Below, in pieces: positions 37,943 to 47,516 of a DNA stretch of 50,919 nucleotides. The number at the start of each line of letters is the position of its first letter. Position 1 is the first letter of the stretch. Source of the DNA: an uncultured Octadecabacter sp. GTDB lineage: Bacteria; Pseudomonadota; Alphaproteobacteria; Rhodobacterales; Rhodobacteraceae. The stretch lies in assembly GCA_937969445.1 (NCBI GenBank), contig CALBVZ010000031.1:1-50919 (forward strand), read 5' to 3'. The notes under the pieces are model-generated. The model saw only the letters and a list, made by a program, of their open reading frames with translations, made no database searches and was not told the DNA's origin. A program made the position numbers and the translations under genes.

Positions 37943-39054
37943 TGAGCGTCCCCAGCGTTTTCGCAATGCCGTACAGCGTCCTGAACGAGGCTGTTGATGA
38001 CCTCGGCATTGTGCGTGATTTCCGCCCATCCAGCCATTGCCATGCGCGCAGTTTGCTCAGGCGAAATCAACGCACCAACAGCAATGCCAAGTTCGCCAGC
38101 TGTTCTGATTTCACGGCAAGCTTGCGCCTCTGACAGACGAACGTAGCGCGATTCGTGCGGCGCCTTTCGCGGACCGTGAATAATTGCCGATCCAAGAACA
38201 ATAGGCTCAAACGGTGACGCCGCATCGCCGCTGCCAAGCGTCCCACCCATAAAAGTTAGCGGCGCAATCCGATACCACAAACCAAGCTCTCCCTCGATGT
38301 CAGCGACGTAGGCTTGCTGTTCCGGCATCGGGCTATCGCCCTGCGAACGCACACCCACTTTCAAGCCTGCTTCGCGCAGTGTCTCGGCTAATTGTTGGCC
38401 ACTATCAACGTCGCGCGGCGCAATGATCATCAACAACCGGTGGCTTTTGCGGCTGGCTGATAAATGCGCGGCGGCCATGTGTTTTACCTCGTTTGGAACC
38501 ACATCAGCAGCAAACCAAAACGGACGTGTTCCTAGTGCTTCGACAAGAACGGTAAGTTCATATTGGTTGTGGGGAAGGGCGATGGGTTCTTCCAAGATCG
38601 GGCCGGTGGCGGTTACTTTGTCCCGCGAAACACCGCCACGAATAAGACGGGTCGCCGTTGCGCCATCAGCGGTCAAAATCCGCGAGAACGGAACCGCCGC
38701 GTTGCGCGATGCGCCAGGCAACCAACGTGATCCGCCGGTAAACAAGGTGCTGACGCGTGCATTTATCAGGGTCGCGCCGATCTCGTTTTTCGCGACAAGA
38801 CGTAACAGCACAGGACGAATTGGCCCCCCATTCCAGATCAAAAACTGTGGCTGCCATCGTGCAAGAAAATCGCGTGTTCTGGCCGGGCTGTCAGTCGGGA
38901 CTTGTACCACTTCAACGCCATCCGGCACGTCTGCAAAAGACGGTATGATGTCCTCGGAAGCGGTGATCAGAACGTCATTATGGTCCAGAAACCGAATTGC
39001 GAGTGAAAGAGTTGTGGTGACTTCGTCTGCGTCGCCGCAATGAACCCAAATCAC
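37939..39054 (-). CDS. waaA: Kdo transferase (WaaA/KdtA)-like glycosyltransferase
   Basis: 'FMGGTLGSGDAASPFEPIVLGSAIIHGPR' and 'LINARVS' as in WaaA; next to lpxK; N-terminus divergent. Confidence 0.82.
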   Translation of the reverse strand: MIWVHCGDADEVTTTLSLAIRFLDHNDVLITASEDIIPSFADVPDGVEVVQVPTDSPARTRDFLARWQPQFLIWNGGPIRPVLLRLVAKNEIGATLINARVSTLFTGGSRWLPGASRNAAVPFSRILTADGATATRLIRGGVSRDKVTATGPILEEPIALPHNQYELTVLVEALGTRPFWFAADVVPNEVKHMAAAHLSASRKSHRLLMIIAPRDVDSGQQLAETLREAGLKVGVRSQGDSPMPEQQAYVADIEGELGLWYRIAPLTFMGGTLGSGDAASPFEPIVLGSAIIHGPRKAPHESRYVRLSEAQACREIRTAGELGIAVGALISPEQTARMAMAGWAEITHNAEVINSLVQDAVRHCENAGDAQ

Positions 39055-39069
39055 CGCCCCAATTCCCGC

Positions 39070-39312
39070 TTAGCCGAGTTCTTCGGTCGAAGAGGCTTCA
39101 ACACCTTCTTCGCGCAGCCGATGAATGTGCGCGATGAAGTAACGCATATGCGCGTTGTCGACTGTCTTTTGTGCTTCGGATTTCCACGCGTTGAACGCAG
39201 TCTCGTAGTTTGGGAACATGCCAACGATGTGAATGTCTTCGACATCCTTAAATGCATTTTTGGTTGGATCGATGAGTTCGCCGCCAAAGACGAGGTGAAG
39301 ACGCTGAGACAT
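39070..39312 (-). CDS. DUF4170 domain-containing protein
   Basis: MSQRLHLVFGGELIDPTKNAFKDVEDIHIVGMFPNYETAFNAWKSEAQKTVDNAHMRYFIAHIHRL. Confidence 0.82.
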   Translation of the reverse strand: MSQRLHLVFGGELIDPTKNAFKDVEDIHIVGMFPNYETAFNAWKSEAQKTVDNAHMRYFIAHIHRLREEGVEASSTEELG

Positions 39313-39378
39313 AGGGCACCTGTGGGTCAAATTACGTTGCAGCGACCCTATGGCTTAGGGCGCGAATGGTAAAGCGTA

Positions 39379-40149
39379 TCAGGCAAGTGCTTCGATAAGT
39401 GCCGCGTGAATTCCGCCTGCTGCGACGGTACCGTTTATTTGCGGATGCGGATTATTGAAAATGGCCGTTTTACCGGCTTGGTCGCTCGCGGTGCCGCCAG
39501 CCTCAGAGACGATTAGCATACCGGCAGCAACGTCCCACTCCCACGTCGGACGCAGCGTGAGCATTCCGTCAAACCGACCCTCGGCGACTAACGCAAGACG
39601 ATACGCAAGCGAAGAGCGGAACGCACGCTTAAACGGGGGTGCTGTGGTTGCCCAGTATTTTGGATCCATGTTTGGCTTGGAAGACAGGACCGTCGCGGTA
39701 TCGATAGGTTTATCCCCTGGCGCAAAAAGGGGTGCGCCGTTTAGCGACGCACCGCCACCCAATGTTGCCGTATACATCGCGTCCCGCATAGGAAGGTAGA
39801 CGACCGCTGCGGTGACGATGCCATTCTCAGTTACCGCCAATGAATGCGCCCAATCTTTGCTGCCTTCGATGAACGAACGTGTCCCATCGATAGGGTCGAT
39901 GATGAACTGGCGGTCTGTTTTTAGGCGTCCGTCGCCGTCTTCGGTTTCTTCTGACAACCAGCCGTAATCTGGCCTTGCGCCTTGCAGGTCTGCAGAAAGT
40001 TGGCGGTTCACATGCAAGTCGGCCTCGGTCACGGGGCCTTGGCCGTCGGATTTTTCCCAAATCTCGGGCGAGGCATTGAAATACCCTCGCGCGATGTCGC
40101 CCGCAGATCGTGCGGCGTCGATCAAAAGTTTAAGGTCAGTGTTAGGCAC
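39379..40149 (-). CDS. Inositol monophosphatase family / 3'(2'),5'-bisphosphate nucleotidase-like
   Basis: 'PVTEADLHVNRQL', 'LSEETED', 'IDPIDGTRSFIEGSKDWAHSLAV', 'EWDVAAGMLIVSEAGG'. Confidence 0.9.
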   Translation of the reverse strand: MPNTDLKLLIDAARSAGDIARGYFNASPEIWEKSDGQGPVTEADLHVNRQLSADLQGARPDYGWLSEETEDGDGRLKTDRQFIIDPIDGTRSFIEGSKDWAHSLAVTENGIVTAAVVYLPMRDAMYTATLGGGASLNGAPLFAPGDKPIDTATVLSSKPNMDPKYWATTAPPFKRAFRSSLAYRLALVAEGRFDGMLTLRPTWEWDVAAGMLIVSEAGGTASDQAGKTAIFNNPHPQINGTVAAGGIHAALIEALA

Positions 40150-41488
40150 CGGCGAGTGTCATCCCGTCGATCATCAACGATGGAATGACCCGACTGAAAT
40201 GTGTTCGTGCATCGTTCGCGGGTATAATCCGCGCCAGCATATCGTGCAGGTTACCGGCGACCGTACATTCGTTTACAGGGTAAGAAATTTCGCCATTTTC
40301 AATCCAAAAACCAGATGCACCGCGTGAATAGTCACCTGTGTTGGGGTTGATCGTTGACCCGATCATCGAAGTGATAAGCAGCCCTGTTCCCATGTCTTTG
40401 ATGATGTTGGCAGGGCTTTGTTCGCCTTGCGTCAGTGTTAGATGTGAAACAGATGGCGACGGCGGGCCGGATGTGCCGCGGGATGCTGAACCAGTGCTTT
40501 GAAGCCCAAGTTTGCGGGCAGTGGCGAGGTCCATTGTCCAACCCGTGAGTACGCCATCATCGATGATTTTGCGTTCAGCCGTTGGAAGGCCCTCACCGTC
40601 AAACAAGCGCGATCCGGCAACGCGGGCGCGGTGTGGTGTTTCGATCAGGTTCATGCCTTTCGGCAAAACCTGCTTTCCATCTTTTCCAAGCAACCAAGAC
40701 GATCCCCGTGCGATCATCGCGCCGTTGCTAGCGGCCAGTAGGTGGCCGATTAAGGATGACGCGATACGTTCATCAAACAAAACCGGATAGGTGCCTGTTT
40801 TCGGTTTGCGAGCGCCGTGTCGTGCAACAGCGCGTTCCCCCGCGATGCGACCAATCTCAGCCGCGTCGCGCATGTCGGAGAGGTGGATGCGGCTGTCAAA
40901 ATCATAGTCGCGCTCCATTCCAGTTCCGCTTCCTGAAATCGCAACAGAGCTAAGCGAGTGGCCTGTGCTTTCGGAACCGCCTGAAAAACCATTGGAGGCA
41001 GCCAGATGGGCCTGACGGCGACCGTAAGTTGCAGACGTAGACTGAACCTGCGCAACGCCATCGACGGCCATCGCTGCTGCCTCGGCGATGCGGGCCTGCT
41101 CTTCCAGCCACTTTGGATCGGGCTCATCATTTGCATCAACGAGGTCCAAACGCGTCGCATCAATGTCGGTCGCCAGCTGGTTTGCGTCCGCGATACCAGC
41201 GTGTGGATCTTCTGGTGCTTCGTTCGCCATCGCGACGGCACGTGCGGCCATTTCCTCGACGGTGCGATCACTGATGTCAGATGCGGAAACGTTGGCAGAG
41301 CGATACCCAACAAAAACCCGCAAACCGATGTCCGTGCTTTCGGATCTTTCCGCCTGTTCAAGCACGCTGTTGCGCACGTCAATTGATACAGAGGTACCAG
41401 CAACGGCAACTGCATCGGCGCTATCAGCGCCCGCAGCTTTGGCGGCATCAATCAATCGGTGTGTGAGGTCTGCAAGTGTTTTGGTCAT
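40142..41488 (-). CDS. pmbA: TldD/PmbA family protein
   Basis: 'GLRVFVGYRSANVSASDIS', 'GASGFWIENGEISYPVNECTVAGNLHDML' PmbA/TldE C-terminal motif. Confidence 0.92.
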   Translation of the reverse strand: MTKTLADLTHRLIDAAKAAGADSADAVAVAGTSVSIDVRNSVLEQAERSESTDIGLRVFVGYRSANVSASDISDRTVEEMAARAVAMANEAPEDPHAGIADANQLATDIDATRLDLVDANDEPDPKWLEEQARIAEAAAMAVDGVAQVQSTSATYGRRQAHLAASNGFSGGSESTGHSLSSVAISGSGTGMERDYDFDSRIHLSDMRDAAEIGRIAGERAVARHGARKPKTGTYPVLFDERIASSLIGHLLAASNGAMIARGSSWLLGKDGKQVLPKGMNLIETPHRARVAGSRLFDGEGLPTAERKIIDDGVLTGWTMDLATARKLGLQSTGSASRGTSGPPSPSVSHLTLTQGEQSPANIIKDMGTGLLITSMIGSTINPNTGDYSRGASGFWIENGEISYPVNECTVAGNLHDMLARIIPANDARTHFSRVIPSLMIDGMTLAGA

Positions 41489-41588
41489 GTGACGTCCTTT
41501 ACTTGCCTCAGGACGTAATGTGAGACGAGGCGACCCGCAAGTGTAGGCCGCCTCGAAATGTTGTTACAGAAGGCGTTAAGCCCAAAGT

Positions 41589-43094
41589 TTACTGAAGTCG
41601 TTGGCCGTTGGCCAAAACGTGCCCTTCGCTGTTCACTTCAAGAACAGTTTCCAGCATGTCGTCGCCAACAGGCGTGGCGAACATACCCATCATCATGCGT
41701 GGCATCATCAGATCTTCTTCAGGAATTATACCCATCGCAACCAGCTTATCCATCAGCGCGTTCGCACCGTTTAGGTTAACGGTTACTGTCCCTTCAGGGC
41801 GCGCAATACCCGGAATTGTCTGGAAATCGGTCCAGTCAAACGTCATCGCACCGGTGGCCGTTGCTTCAGCGCCGACAGCGGCAATGCGCAGGTTTTCGAT
41901 GGTTACTTCGTCAACTTCGATTGGTGGAGGCCCCATCAGACCGACCATCGCTGCGATGTCGAGCAGGTCCATACCGTTCGTGCCCAAACCGGTGATGTCG
42001 AATGAAATCTCTGCAGGATCGCGTGGCAATTGGCCTGCTGGATCAATCATGCCCCAGATAGACTCGCCAATGGTAACGTCCTTCAGGCCCGTCGCGATGC
42101 GGAAATCTTGTGGCTCATCAGATGCATTCAACGGAACGTCATAGTCCATTGAAAGCGCGCCGATGCCAAGATCTAGCTCACCTGGGAACAGCATCGGTTC
42201 AAACATTGTCATCGCAAAGGAATTTGCTTCGCCGTTCATAGCGAGACCTTCCTCAGTGAAGGAAAGTGTAAACTCTTGCGCGCCAGTTGATGTTTTCTGG
42301 GTGTTGATGACATCACCATCCAGCGTGGTTTCTGTCGAAGACGAATTGCCTTCTCCAGTGCTTCGGGCGACCACAGACAAACCGTTTCGAAGCGCTTCAG
42401 ACAAGTTCATGATGTCAGAACCGCCAACCTGGAATGTCGCGTCGATTGAAGACGTCATCGGCTGGGTGATTTGCTGGCTGCGCGACGTGATATTGTCGAC
42501 GTTGAATGTGAAGTCCGCTTCTGATGCGCCGACTTCTGTATCGGCTGTGTATGTAATCAGGTTGCCTTCTGTCACTTGGGACGTGCCACCCCAGTTGGCG
42601 AGGGTCATGAAACCTTCAACGGCGATTTTCTCGAGGCCGGTTGCACCGTCTACGGTAACGTCGCCAATTTCGAAACGCAGGTTGTTGCCTTCGGAAACGT
42701 ACGCGATGTCACCTGGGTTGCCTGACGCAGTTACTGTGTAACCATCGTGGGTCATGGTTGCCGTCGCGCTAAAGCTGCCTTCGCCCTGCGCGCCGCCTGC
42801 GACGGTGAGCGTCATCGGGGATGGGTATTCGATCGTTACAGAACCGTCGCCGTTTTCAATCATCGACACTGCGTCAGTCTTGATCTGAAAGCTCGCGATG
42901 CCTTCTGGGAGAATGACGTTGATCTCTGGGTTAACCAGCTGATCACCAGAAATTTCACCGCTCAATGTAGCGCCCATTCCAGCGTACAATGCTTGCTGGT
43001 TTGACCATACATCTGCTGCGTTTACATCTGCCATTGCTGGCGCTGCGAGGGCAGTGGAAAGGGCGATAAAACTCGTCGCCAAACGATACGTCAT
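41589..43094 (-). CDS. DUF2125 domain-containing protein, paralog A
   Basis: Signal peptide; C-terminus MGIIPEEDLMMPRMMMGMFATPVGDDMLETVLEVNSEGHVLANGQRLQ, near-identical in layout to the paralog next door. Confidence 0.78.
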   Translation of the reverse strand: MTYRLATSFIALSTALAAPAMADVNAADVWSNQQALYAGMGATLSGEISGDQLVNPEINVILPEGIASFQIKTDAVSMIENGDGSVTIEYPSPMTLTVAGGAQGEGSFSATATMTHDGYTVTASGNPGDIAYVSEGNNLRFEIGDVTVDGATGLEKIAVEGFMTLANWGGTSQVTEGNLITYTADTEVGASEADFTFNVDNITSRSQQITQPMTSSIDATFQVGGSDIMNLSEALRNGLSVVARSTGEGNSSSTETTLDGDVINTQKTSTGAQEFTLSFTEEGLAMNGEANSFAMTMFEPMLFPGELDLGIGALSMDYDVPLNASDEPQDFRIATGLKDVTIGESIWGMIDPAGQLPRDPAEISFDITGLGTNGMDLLDIAAMVGLMGPPPIEVDEVTIENLRIAAVGAEATATGAMTFDWTDFQTIPGIARPEGTVTVNLNGANALMDKLVAMGIIPEEDLMMPRMMMGMFATPVGDDMLETVLEVNSEGHVLANGQRLQ

Positions 43095-43106
43095 GGTTTG
43101 TCTCCT

Positions 43107-43142
43107 AAAAAATGTGCGGCGCCTGAACCATTCAGACGCCGC
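43107..43142 (-). terminator. Intrinsic-terminator-like hairpin in the leader of DUF2125 paralog A
   Basis: Minus strand: GCGGCGTCTGAA tgg TTCAGGCGCCGC ACA TTTTTT directly followed by AGGAG RBS and ATG at 43094. Confidence 0.8.
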
Positions 43143-43165
43143 TAAAATGTTACTCTTGTTGAATT

Positions 43166-44677
43166 CTAACGAAGTCGCTGACCATTTGCGAGAAGGTGAC
43201 CTTCGCTGTTCACTTCAATCGTCGAGGTAAGCATATCGTCGCCAACAGGCGTCGCGAACATGCCAAGCATCATACGTGGCATCATCGCTTCTTCTTCCGG
43301 GATCAGGCCCATTTGAATGAGCTTGTCGACCAACCCGTTCACACCGTTGATTGCAAAATCAACTTTGCCTTCAGGGCGCGGCAGGCCGTCGAATGTTTCA
43401 AGATCGCTGTTGTCGAAAGTAAACGCGCCTTCCCCCGTAATTTCGGCACCCGCACCGCGAACCGTTAGCTCAGTAATCTGGGCACCGTTAAGCTCACCAG
43501 GAATGTCGGACATCATCGCGGCTTCTTGCTGCGCTGGATCAAGGAAATCGAAGAACGGCGTAACTTGCGCATCTAAGCCAAGGGCAATTGTCAGCGCATC
43601 ACGCGGCAGAATGTTCTGAGGATCCGCCATGTTCCAAATGGCATCGCTGACCGCGAGATCGGTGAAGTCGAATGCCAAACGCGCGTCACGCGGGCCATCT
43701 TCGCTTTGGCTCAGCGGGATTTGGAAATCGAAGCCGTATTTGCCCATTGATACATCAAGCGGGAAGGGAATTTCTTCCGGGATCAGCATGCTGATGTTAA
43801 TATCGTGAGATTCACCAATGTAGGCGATGCCATCAATATCCATGTCAAAGCCAAGTGAGCCGCGATCAACAGACGCGGTTCCTGATGCAGCTTCTCCATC
43901 AACGTCAATGTCAAACGCATAGCTGACAGCGCCAAAGGTGTATCCACCCTCGAGCGCCAAACCGTCGACGAACGGAGGCATCTCTGCCTCCATGTCCATA
44001 TCCATCGGCGTGGCGATGTTTGCGAACATATCAAGGTCAGCAAGGTCAGCGTTCGCGCTTACGATCCCGTCACCGTCAATCTCGTTGAACAGAATATCGA
44101 TATCGAGAGCGCCAACATTAAACGCGTAAGCGATGCGTGTCAGGTTGTCGGACTTTACCGAATACGTGCCCGCAAGGTCGATCATCGCGAACATAGCGTC
44201 CTTCAGTTCAACTTCCTCGCCCGCCTGACCTTCAAGGCTATCAACGCTGATCGCATATCTGTCAGCTTTGATGTCATAAACCATCGCCTCGGGGTCGCCG
44301 GATACATTCAGGACCATGCCTTCATGCTCGACAGCAAGGTTAACCGCGGAAGGATCGCCATATTCTGGTGTGAAATTCAGTTCGATTGGGTAGTTGTCCG
44401 GCACCGTAATTGTGACCGTGCCGTCGCCATTTTCCACGAGCATGATGTCACCAAGGTTTGCGGAAACCGATGCTTCATCATCAGACATTTCGATTTTTAC
44501 GTCAGATATTGTCAGCGTATCACCAGACATATCTTCACCACTTGTGGTGAATCCTTGGCCGTAAACTTCCATTTGGTCGGTCCAATTGTCCCACACTTGC
44601 TGAGCTGTGACATCTGCTGTCGCGGTGGTACCGCACAAAACAGCGGCGATGATTGCGGAATGGCGAATGCTCTTCAT
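43166..44677 (-). CDS. DUF2125 domain-containing protein, paralog B
   Basis: Signal peptide; C-terminus MGLIPEEEAMMPRMMLGMFATPVGDDMLTSTIEVNSEGHLLANGQRLR. Confidence 0.78.
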   Translation of the reverse strand: MKSIRHSAIIAAVLCGTTATADVTAQQVWDNWTDQMEVYGQGFTTSGEDMSGDTLTISDVKIEMSDDEASVSANLGDIMLVENGDGTVTITVPDNYPIELNFTPEYGDPSAVNLAVEHEGMVLNVSGDPEAMVYDIKADRYAISVDSLEGQAGEEVELKDAMFAMIDLAGTYSVKSDNLTRIAYAFNVGALDIDILFNEIDGDGIVSANADLADLDMFANIATPMDMDMEAEMPPFVDGLALEGGYTFGAVSYAFDIDVDGEAASGTASVDRGSLGFDMDIDGIAYIGESHDINISMLIPEEIPFPLDVSMGKYGFDFQIPLSQSEDGPRDARLAFDFTDLAVSDAIWNMADPQNILPRDALTIALGLDAQVTPFFDFLDPAQQEAAMMSDIPGELNGAQITELTVRGAGAEITGEGAFTFDNSDLETFDGLPRPEGKVDFAINGVNGLVDKLIQMGLIPEEEAMMPRMMLGMFATPVGDDMLTSTIEVNSEGHLLANGQRLR

Positions 44678-44694
44678 GGAATGGCTCTCTATTC

Positions 44695-44730
44695 AAAAAA
44701 ATGTTGCGCAGAGCTTTTCAAGTCTGCGCA
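44695..44730 (-). promoter_or_regulatory. Intrinsic-terminator-like hairpin in the leader of DUF2125 paralog B
   Basis: Minus strand: TGCGCAGA cttgaaaagc TCTGCGCA ACA TTTTTTT, then ~17 nt to ATG at 44677. No minus-strand gene lies directly upstream. Confidence 0.72.
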
Positions 44731-44806
44731 GTAGGGTCAAGGTCAGGAAAACGTTACGGCATGTCTTAACATAGTACTGCGGGCGCAGTTTTCGAGAGGA
44801 TCGAGC

Positions 44807-45556
44807 ATGGATTTGAAGAACAAGGTTGTTTTGATCACGGGCGCAAGTCGCGGCATTGGTGCGGCCAGTGCGCGGGCTTTCGCCGACGCGGGTGCGAAGG
44901 TCGCGTTGGTTGCGCGTTCCGGTGCCCAAATAGCGGAACTGGCCGCTGAAATTGGCGATGCGGCAATCGCCATTCCGTGTGACGTGTCGTCCTTTGATGA
45001 CGTTGTGCGCGCGATTGGTGAAACGGTTAGCGCCTTTGGGCCGCTTGATGTTTTCATCGGTAACGCTGGTCTTCTGGACCCGATCAGTCACTTGGCAGAG
45101 GCCGATCCCGATGCATGGGGCAAAACGATTGATGTGAACCTTAAGGGGGTTTTCAACGGGATGCGGGCTGCGATGCCTGATATGATCAAGCGCGGCAAAG
45201 GAACAATTATTACGATTTCTTCGGGTGCCGCCCATGGCCCTGTTGAAGCCTGGTCGTCCTACTGTTCGTCTAAGGCAGGCGCCTACATGCTGACGCGATG
45301 CGCGGACAAAGAAGCCCGTGAACACGGGTTGCGCATTCTGGGCTTGTCCCCCGGCACTGTCGCGACTGACATGCAGCGCGACATCAAGGCGTCGGGAATC
45401 AACCCTGTTAGCCAGCTTGAATGGAGCGATCATGTCCCACCCGAATGGCCCGCAAGAACGCTTGTGTGGATGTGTAGCGAAGAAGCTGATGAATTCTTGG
45501 GTGACGATGTTTCCCTGCGCGACGAACGCGTACGCAAGAAGGTTGGCTTGATATGA
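44807..45556 (+). CDS. SDR family oxidoreductase
   Basis: 'VVLITGASRGIGAASARAFADAG', 'GNAGLLDPI', 'SSGAAHGPVEAWSSYCSSKAG'. Confidence 0.94.
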   Translation: MDLKNKVVLITGASRGIGAASARAFADAGAKVALVARSGAQIAELAAEIGDAAIAIPCDVSSFDDVVRAIGETVSAFGPLDVFIGNAGLLDPISHLAEADPDAWGKTIDVNLKGVFNGMRAAMPDMIKRGKGTIITISSGAAHGPVEAWSSYCSSKAGAYMLTRCADKEAREHGLRILGLSPGTVATDMQRDIKASGINPVSQLEWSDHVPPEWPARTLVWMCSEEADEFLGDDVSLRDERVRKKVGLI

Positions 45557-46158
45557 TTGATGCAATCGTTTCCGACGGTGCGTTGACGCTCAAGATCAAC
45601 CGCCCCGACAAAGCGAATGCCTTAACCGAAGCCATGCTATCTGAGCTTGCTGACTGCGTTGAACGCGCTGACCAGCCCGTGCTGGTTATCACCGGCGTCG
45701 GTAAAGTATTTAGCGCAGGTGCCGATCTTGATGATGTGCGTGGCGGGACGCTGGCGACTTCGACTGAATGGGAGCGCCTTTCGTCTGCGGTGGCATCATT
45801 CAAGGGCCTTAGCGTTGCATCGTTGAACGGGTCCTGTGCGGGTGGTGCATTGGGAATGGTGCTGGCCTGCGATCTGCGTATTGCCGTTGAGACCGCGAAG
45901 TTCTTTTACCCTGTGATTAAGATTGGCGTGCTGCCACAGCCTTCTGACCCAAATCGGATGCGTGCGTTGATCGGTCCGTCGGCAACGAAACGCATATTAC
46001 TGACAGGCGCTAAAATTGATGCACCTGAGGCCCTCGCGATCGGGTTGATTGACCAGATCAGCGACGCAAACCTTGCAGCTGATACCATTGATCTTATCGA
46101 ACCCGCGCTGAAAGCGAGCCCAACACAAGTTAAAGCAATCAAAGCACTGATCGGTTGA
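45553..46158 (+). CDS. Enoyl-CoA hydratase/isomerase family protein (short)
   Basis: 'LKINRPDKANALTEAML', 'VFSAGADLDDVRGG', 'VASLNGSCAGGALGMVLACDLRIAVETAKFFYPVIKIGVLP'. Confidence 0.88.
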   Translation: MIDAIVSDGALTLKINRPDKANALTEAMLSELADCVERADQPVLVITGVGKVFSAGADLDDVRGGTLATSTEWERLSSAVASFKGLSVASLNGSCAGGALGMVLACDLRIAVETAKFFYPVIKIGVLPQPSDPNRMRALIGPSATKRILLTGAKIDAPEALAIGLIDQISDANLAADTIDLIEPALKASPTQVKAIKALIG

Positions 46159-46202
46159 TGATGCCCGTTTTAATGAAAGCCCACGTGGTGTAATGGAACA
46201 AT

Positions 46203-47516
46203 ATGAATGATCTTTTGAACACCGCCCTAAGCTACGTGATGCCGGTCTTTGAATTCGCGATAGCTTGGATGATTGACCCCGCGAACTGGGTGCAGTTTGC
46301 CCTTTTGGTTGGTGCTTACTTTGCTGCGGTATTCATTACCCGTAAGTCCAACCCGCGGATCACGAAGCTACTGACGCCGGCCAAAGACAGCTCCACGATC
46401 CTTTCACATGCTCGGCGGTTCATCCTGATTTTCCTTCCACTGCTTTTGCCGCTTTTGGCGTTTGGATTGACAGCGATTGGCGAACAAGTAACCCGTTCGA
46501 TTTTTGGCTCAGGCGAAGTCATTGCGTTCGGTAAGCGCGTCTTCCTGTTCCTCGCAGCGCGGGCTTTTGTGCGCGACATGCTCAGCGATCCATTGTTGAA
46601 AATGATCGGCAAGTTGGTTCTTGTTCCGTTAGCAGCGGTCTATGCGCTGGGCTTTCTTGATCCAGTTCTCGCATGGCTCGAAGCGACGGTGGTACCCTTG
46701 GGTAATATGTCGTTTTCTGTGTTGGGGCTTTTGCGGTTTCTTGTGGTCGCGACGATCATGTTTTGGCTTGGCCGTTGGTCCAACGACCAAAGTAGCGCGA
46801 TCATTGAAAAGCAGGAAATGCGGCCTGCAACACGGCAGTTGGCCGCCAAAGCGACCGAAATCGCGATCTTTGGCGCTGCATTTTTGGTGGCGATGAACAT
46901 CGCAGGTGTTCCACTGACATCACTTGCGGTTTTAACCGGTGCGCTTGGTGTTGGTATCGGTTTTGGTCTTCAAAAGATTGCTTCGAACTTTGTGTCGGGC
47001 GTTATCCTGCTGCTCGAGGGGCAGGCGACTGTCGGTGACTATGTTGAGCTTGATGGCGGTGAGGCCGGCACGATCGTTAAGATGACAGCGCGTGCTGCTA
47101 TTTTGGAAACATACGACGGTAAATGGATTGTTGTCCCGAACGAAGACTTCATTGTTACGCGTGTTATCAACTATTCCGATAGTGGTTCCGCGAACCGGTA
47201 TGACGTCACCTTTTCCGTGAGCTATGACACGGACATCAACAAAATCCCTGACATCGTTGTGCCCGCAGTTGCCGCGCTTGATTTTGTGCTGAACGACCCG
47301 ATGCCACCTGATGTTGAGCTAGAGAATTTTGGCGACAGTGGGATCGATTTTATCGTCGAGTTCTGGGTCAATGGTATCGATGATGGCCGCTACAAGTATC
47401 GCAGCCATGTGCGTTTCGCTGTTTGGAATGCGCTTAAGGATGCTGGCATTGAAATTCCGTTCCCGCAACGTGTCGTCGAAATTAAGGGTGGATTCCCCGC
47501 TGGTTTGACTGAATGA
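46203..47516 (+). CDS. Mechanosensitive ion channel, MscS family
   Basis: 'TGALGVGIGFGLQKIASNFVSGVILLLEGQATVGDYVELDGGEAGTIVKMTARAAILETYDGKWIVVPNEDFI'. Confidence 0.95.
   Translation: MNDLLNTALSYVMPVFEFAIAWMIDPANWVQFALLVGAYFAAVFITRKSNPRITKLLTPAKDSSTILSHARRFILIFLPLLLPLLAFGLTAIGEQVTRSIFGSGEVIAFGKRVFLFLAARAFVRDMLSDPLLKMIGKLVLVPLAAVYALGFLDPVLAWLEATVVPLGNMSFSVLGLLRFLVVATIMFWLGRWSNDQSSAIIEKQEMRPATRQLAAKATEIAIFGAAFLVAMNIAGVPLTSLAVLTGALGVGIGFGLQKIASNFVSGVILLLEGQATVGDYVELDGGEAGTIVKMTARAAILETYDGKWIVVPNEDFIVTRVINYSDSGSANRYDVTFSVSYDTDINKIPDIVVPAVAALDFVLNDPMPPDVELENFGDSGIDFIVEFWVNGIDDGRYKYRSHVRFAVWNALKDAGIEIPFPQRVVEIKGGFPAGLTE

Noticed and set aside
41526-41555. CGAGGCG-N16-CGCCTCG inverted repeat between DUF2125 paralog A and pmbA
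   Set aside because: Long loop and no T-tract on the transcribed strand; too weak to call a terminator or attenuator.
44776-44789. ACTGCG-GG-CGCAGT palindrome just upstream of the SDR gene
   Set aside because: Short GC-rich palindrome 17 bp from the ATG; only one such copy and no candidate regulator nearby, so not promoted to a finding.
44693-45565. 290-aa minus-strand ORF
   Set aside because: Lies exactly antisense to a well-supported SDR gene; no domain; shadow ORF.
45553-46158. Short (201 aa) enoyl-CoA hydratase as a possible truncation pseudogene
   Set aside because: The frame is intact from ATG to stop, catalytic-region motifs are present, and it is coupled to the upstream SDR gene; shortness alone is not evidence of decay.
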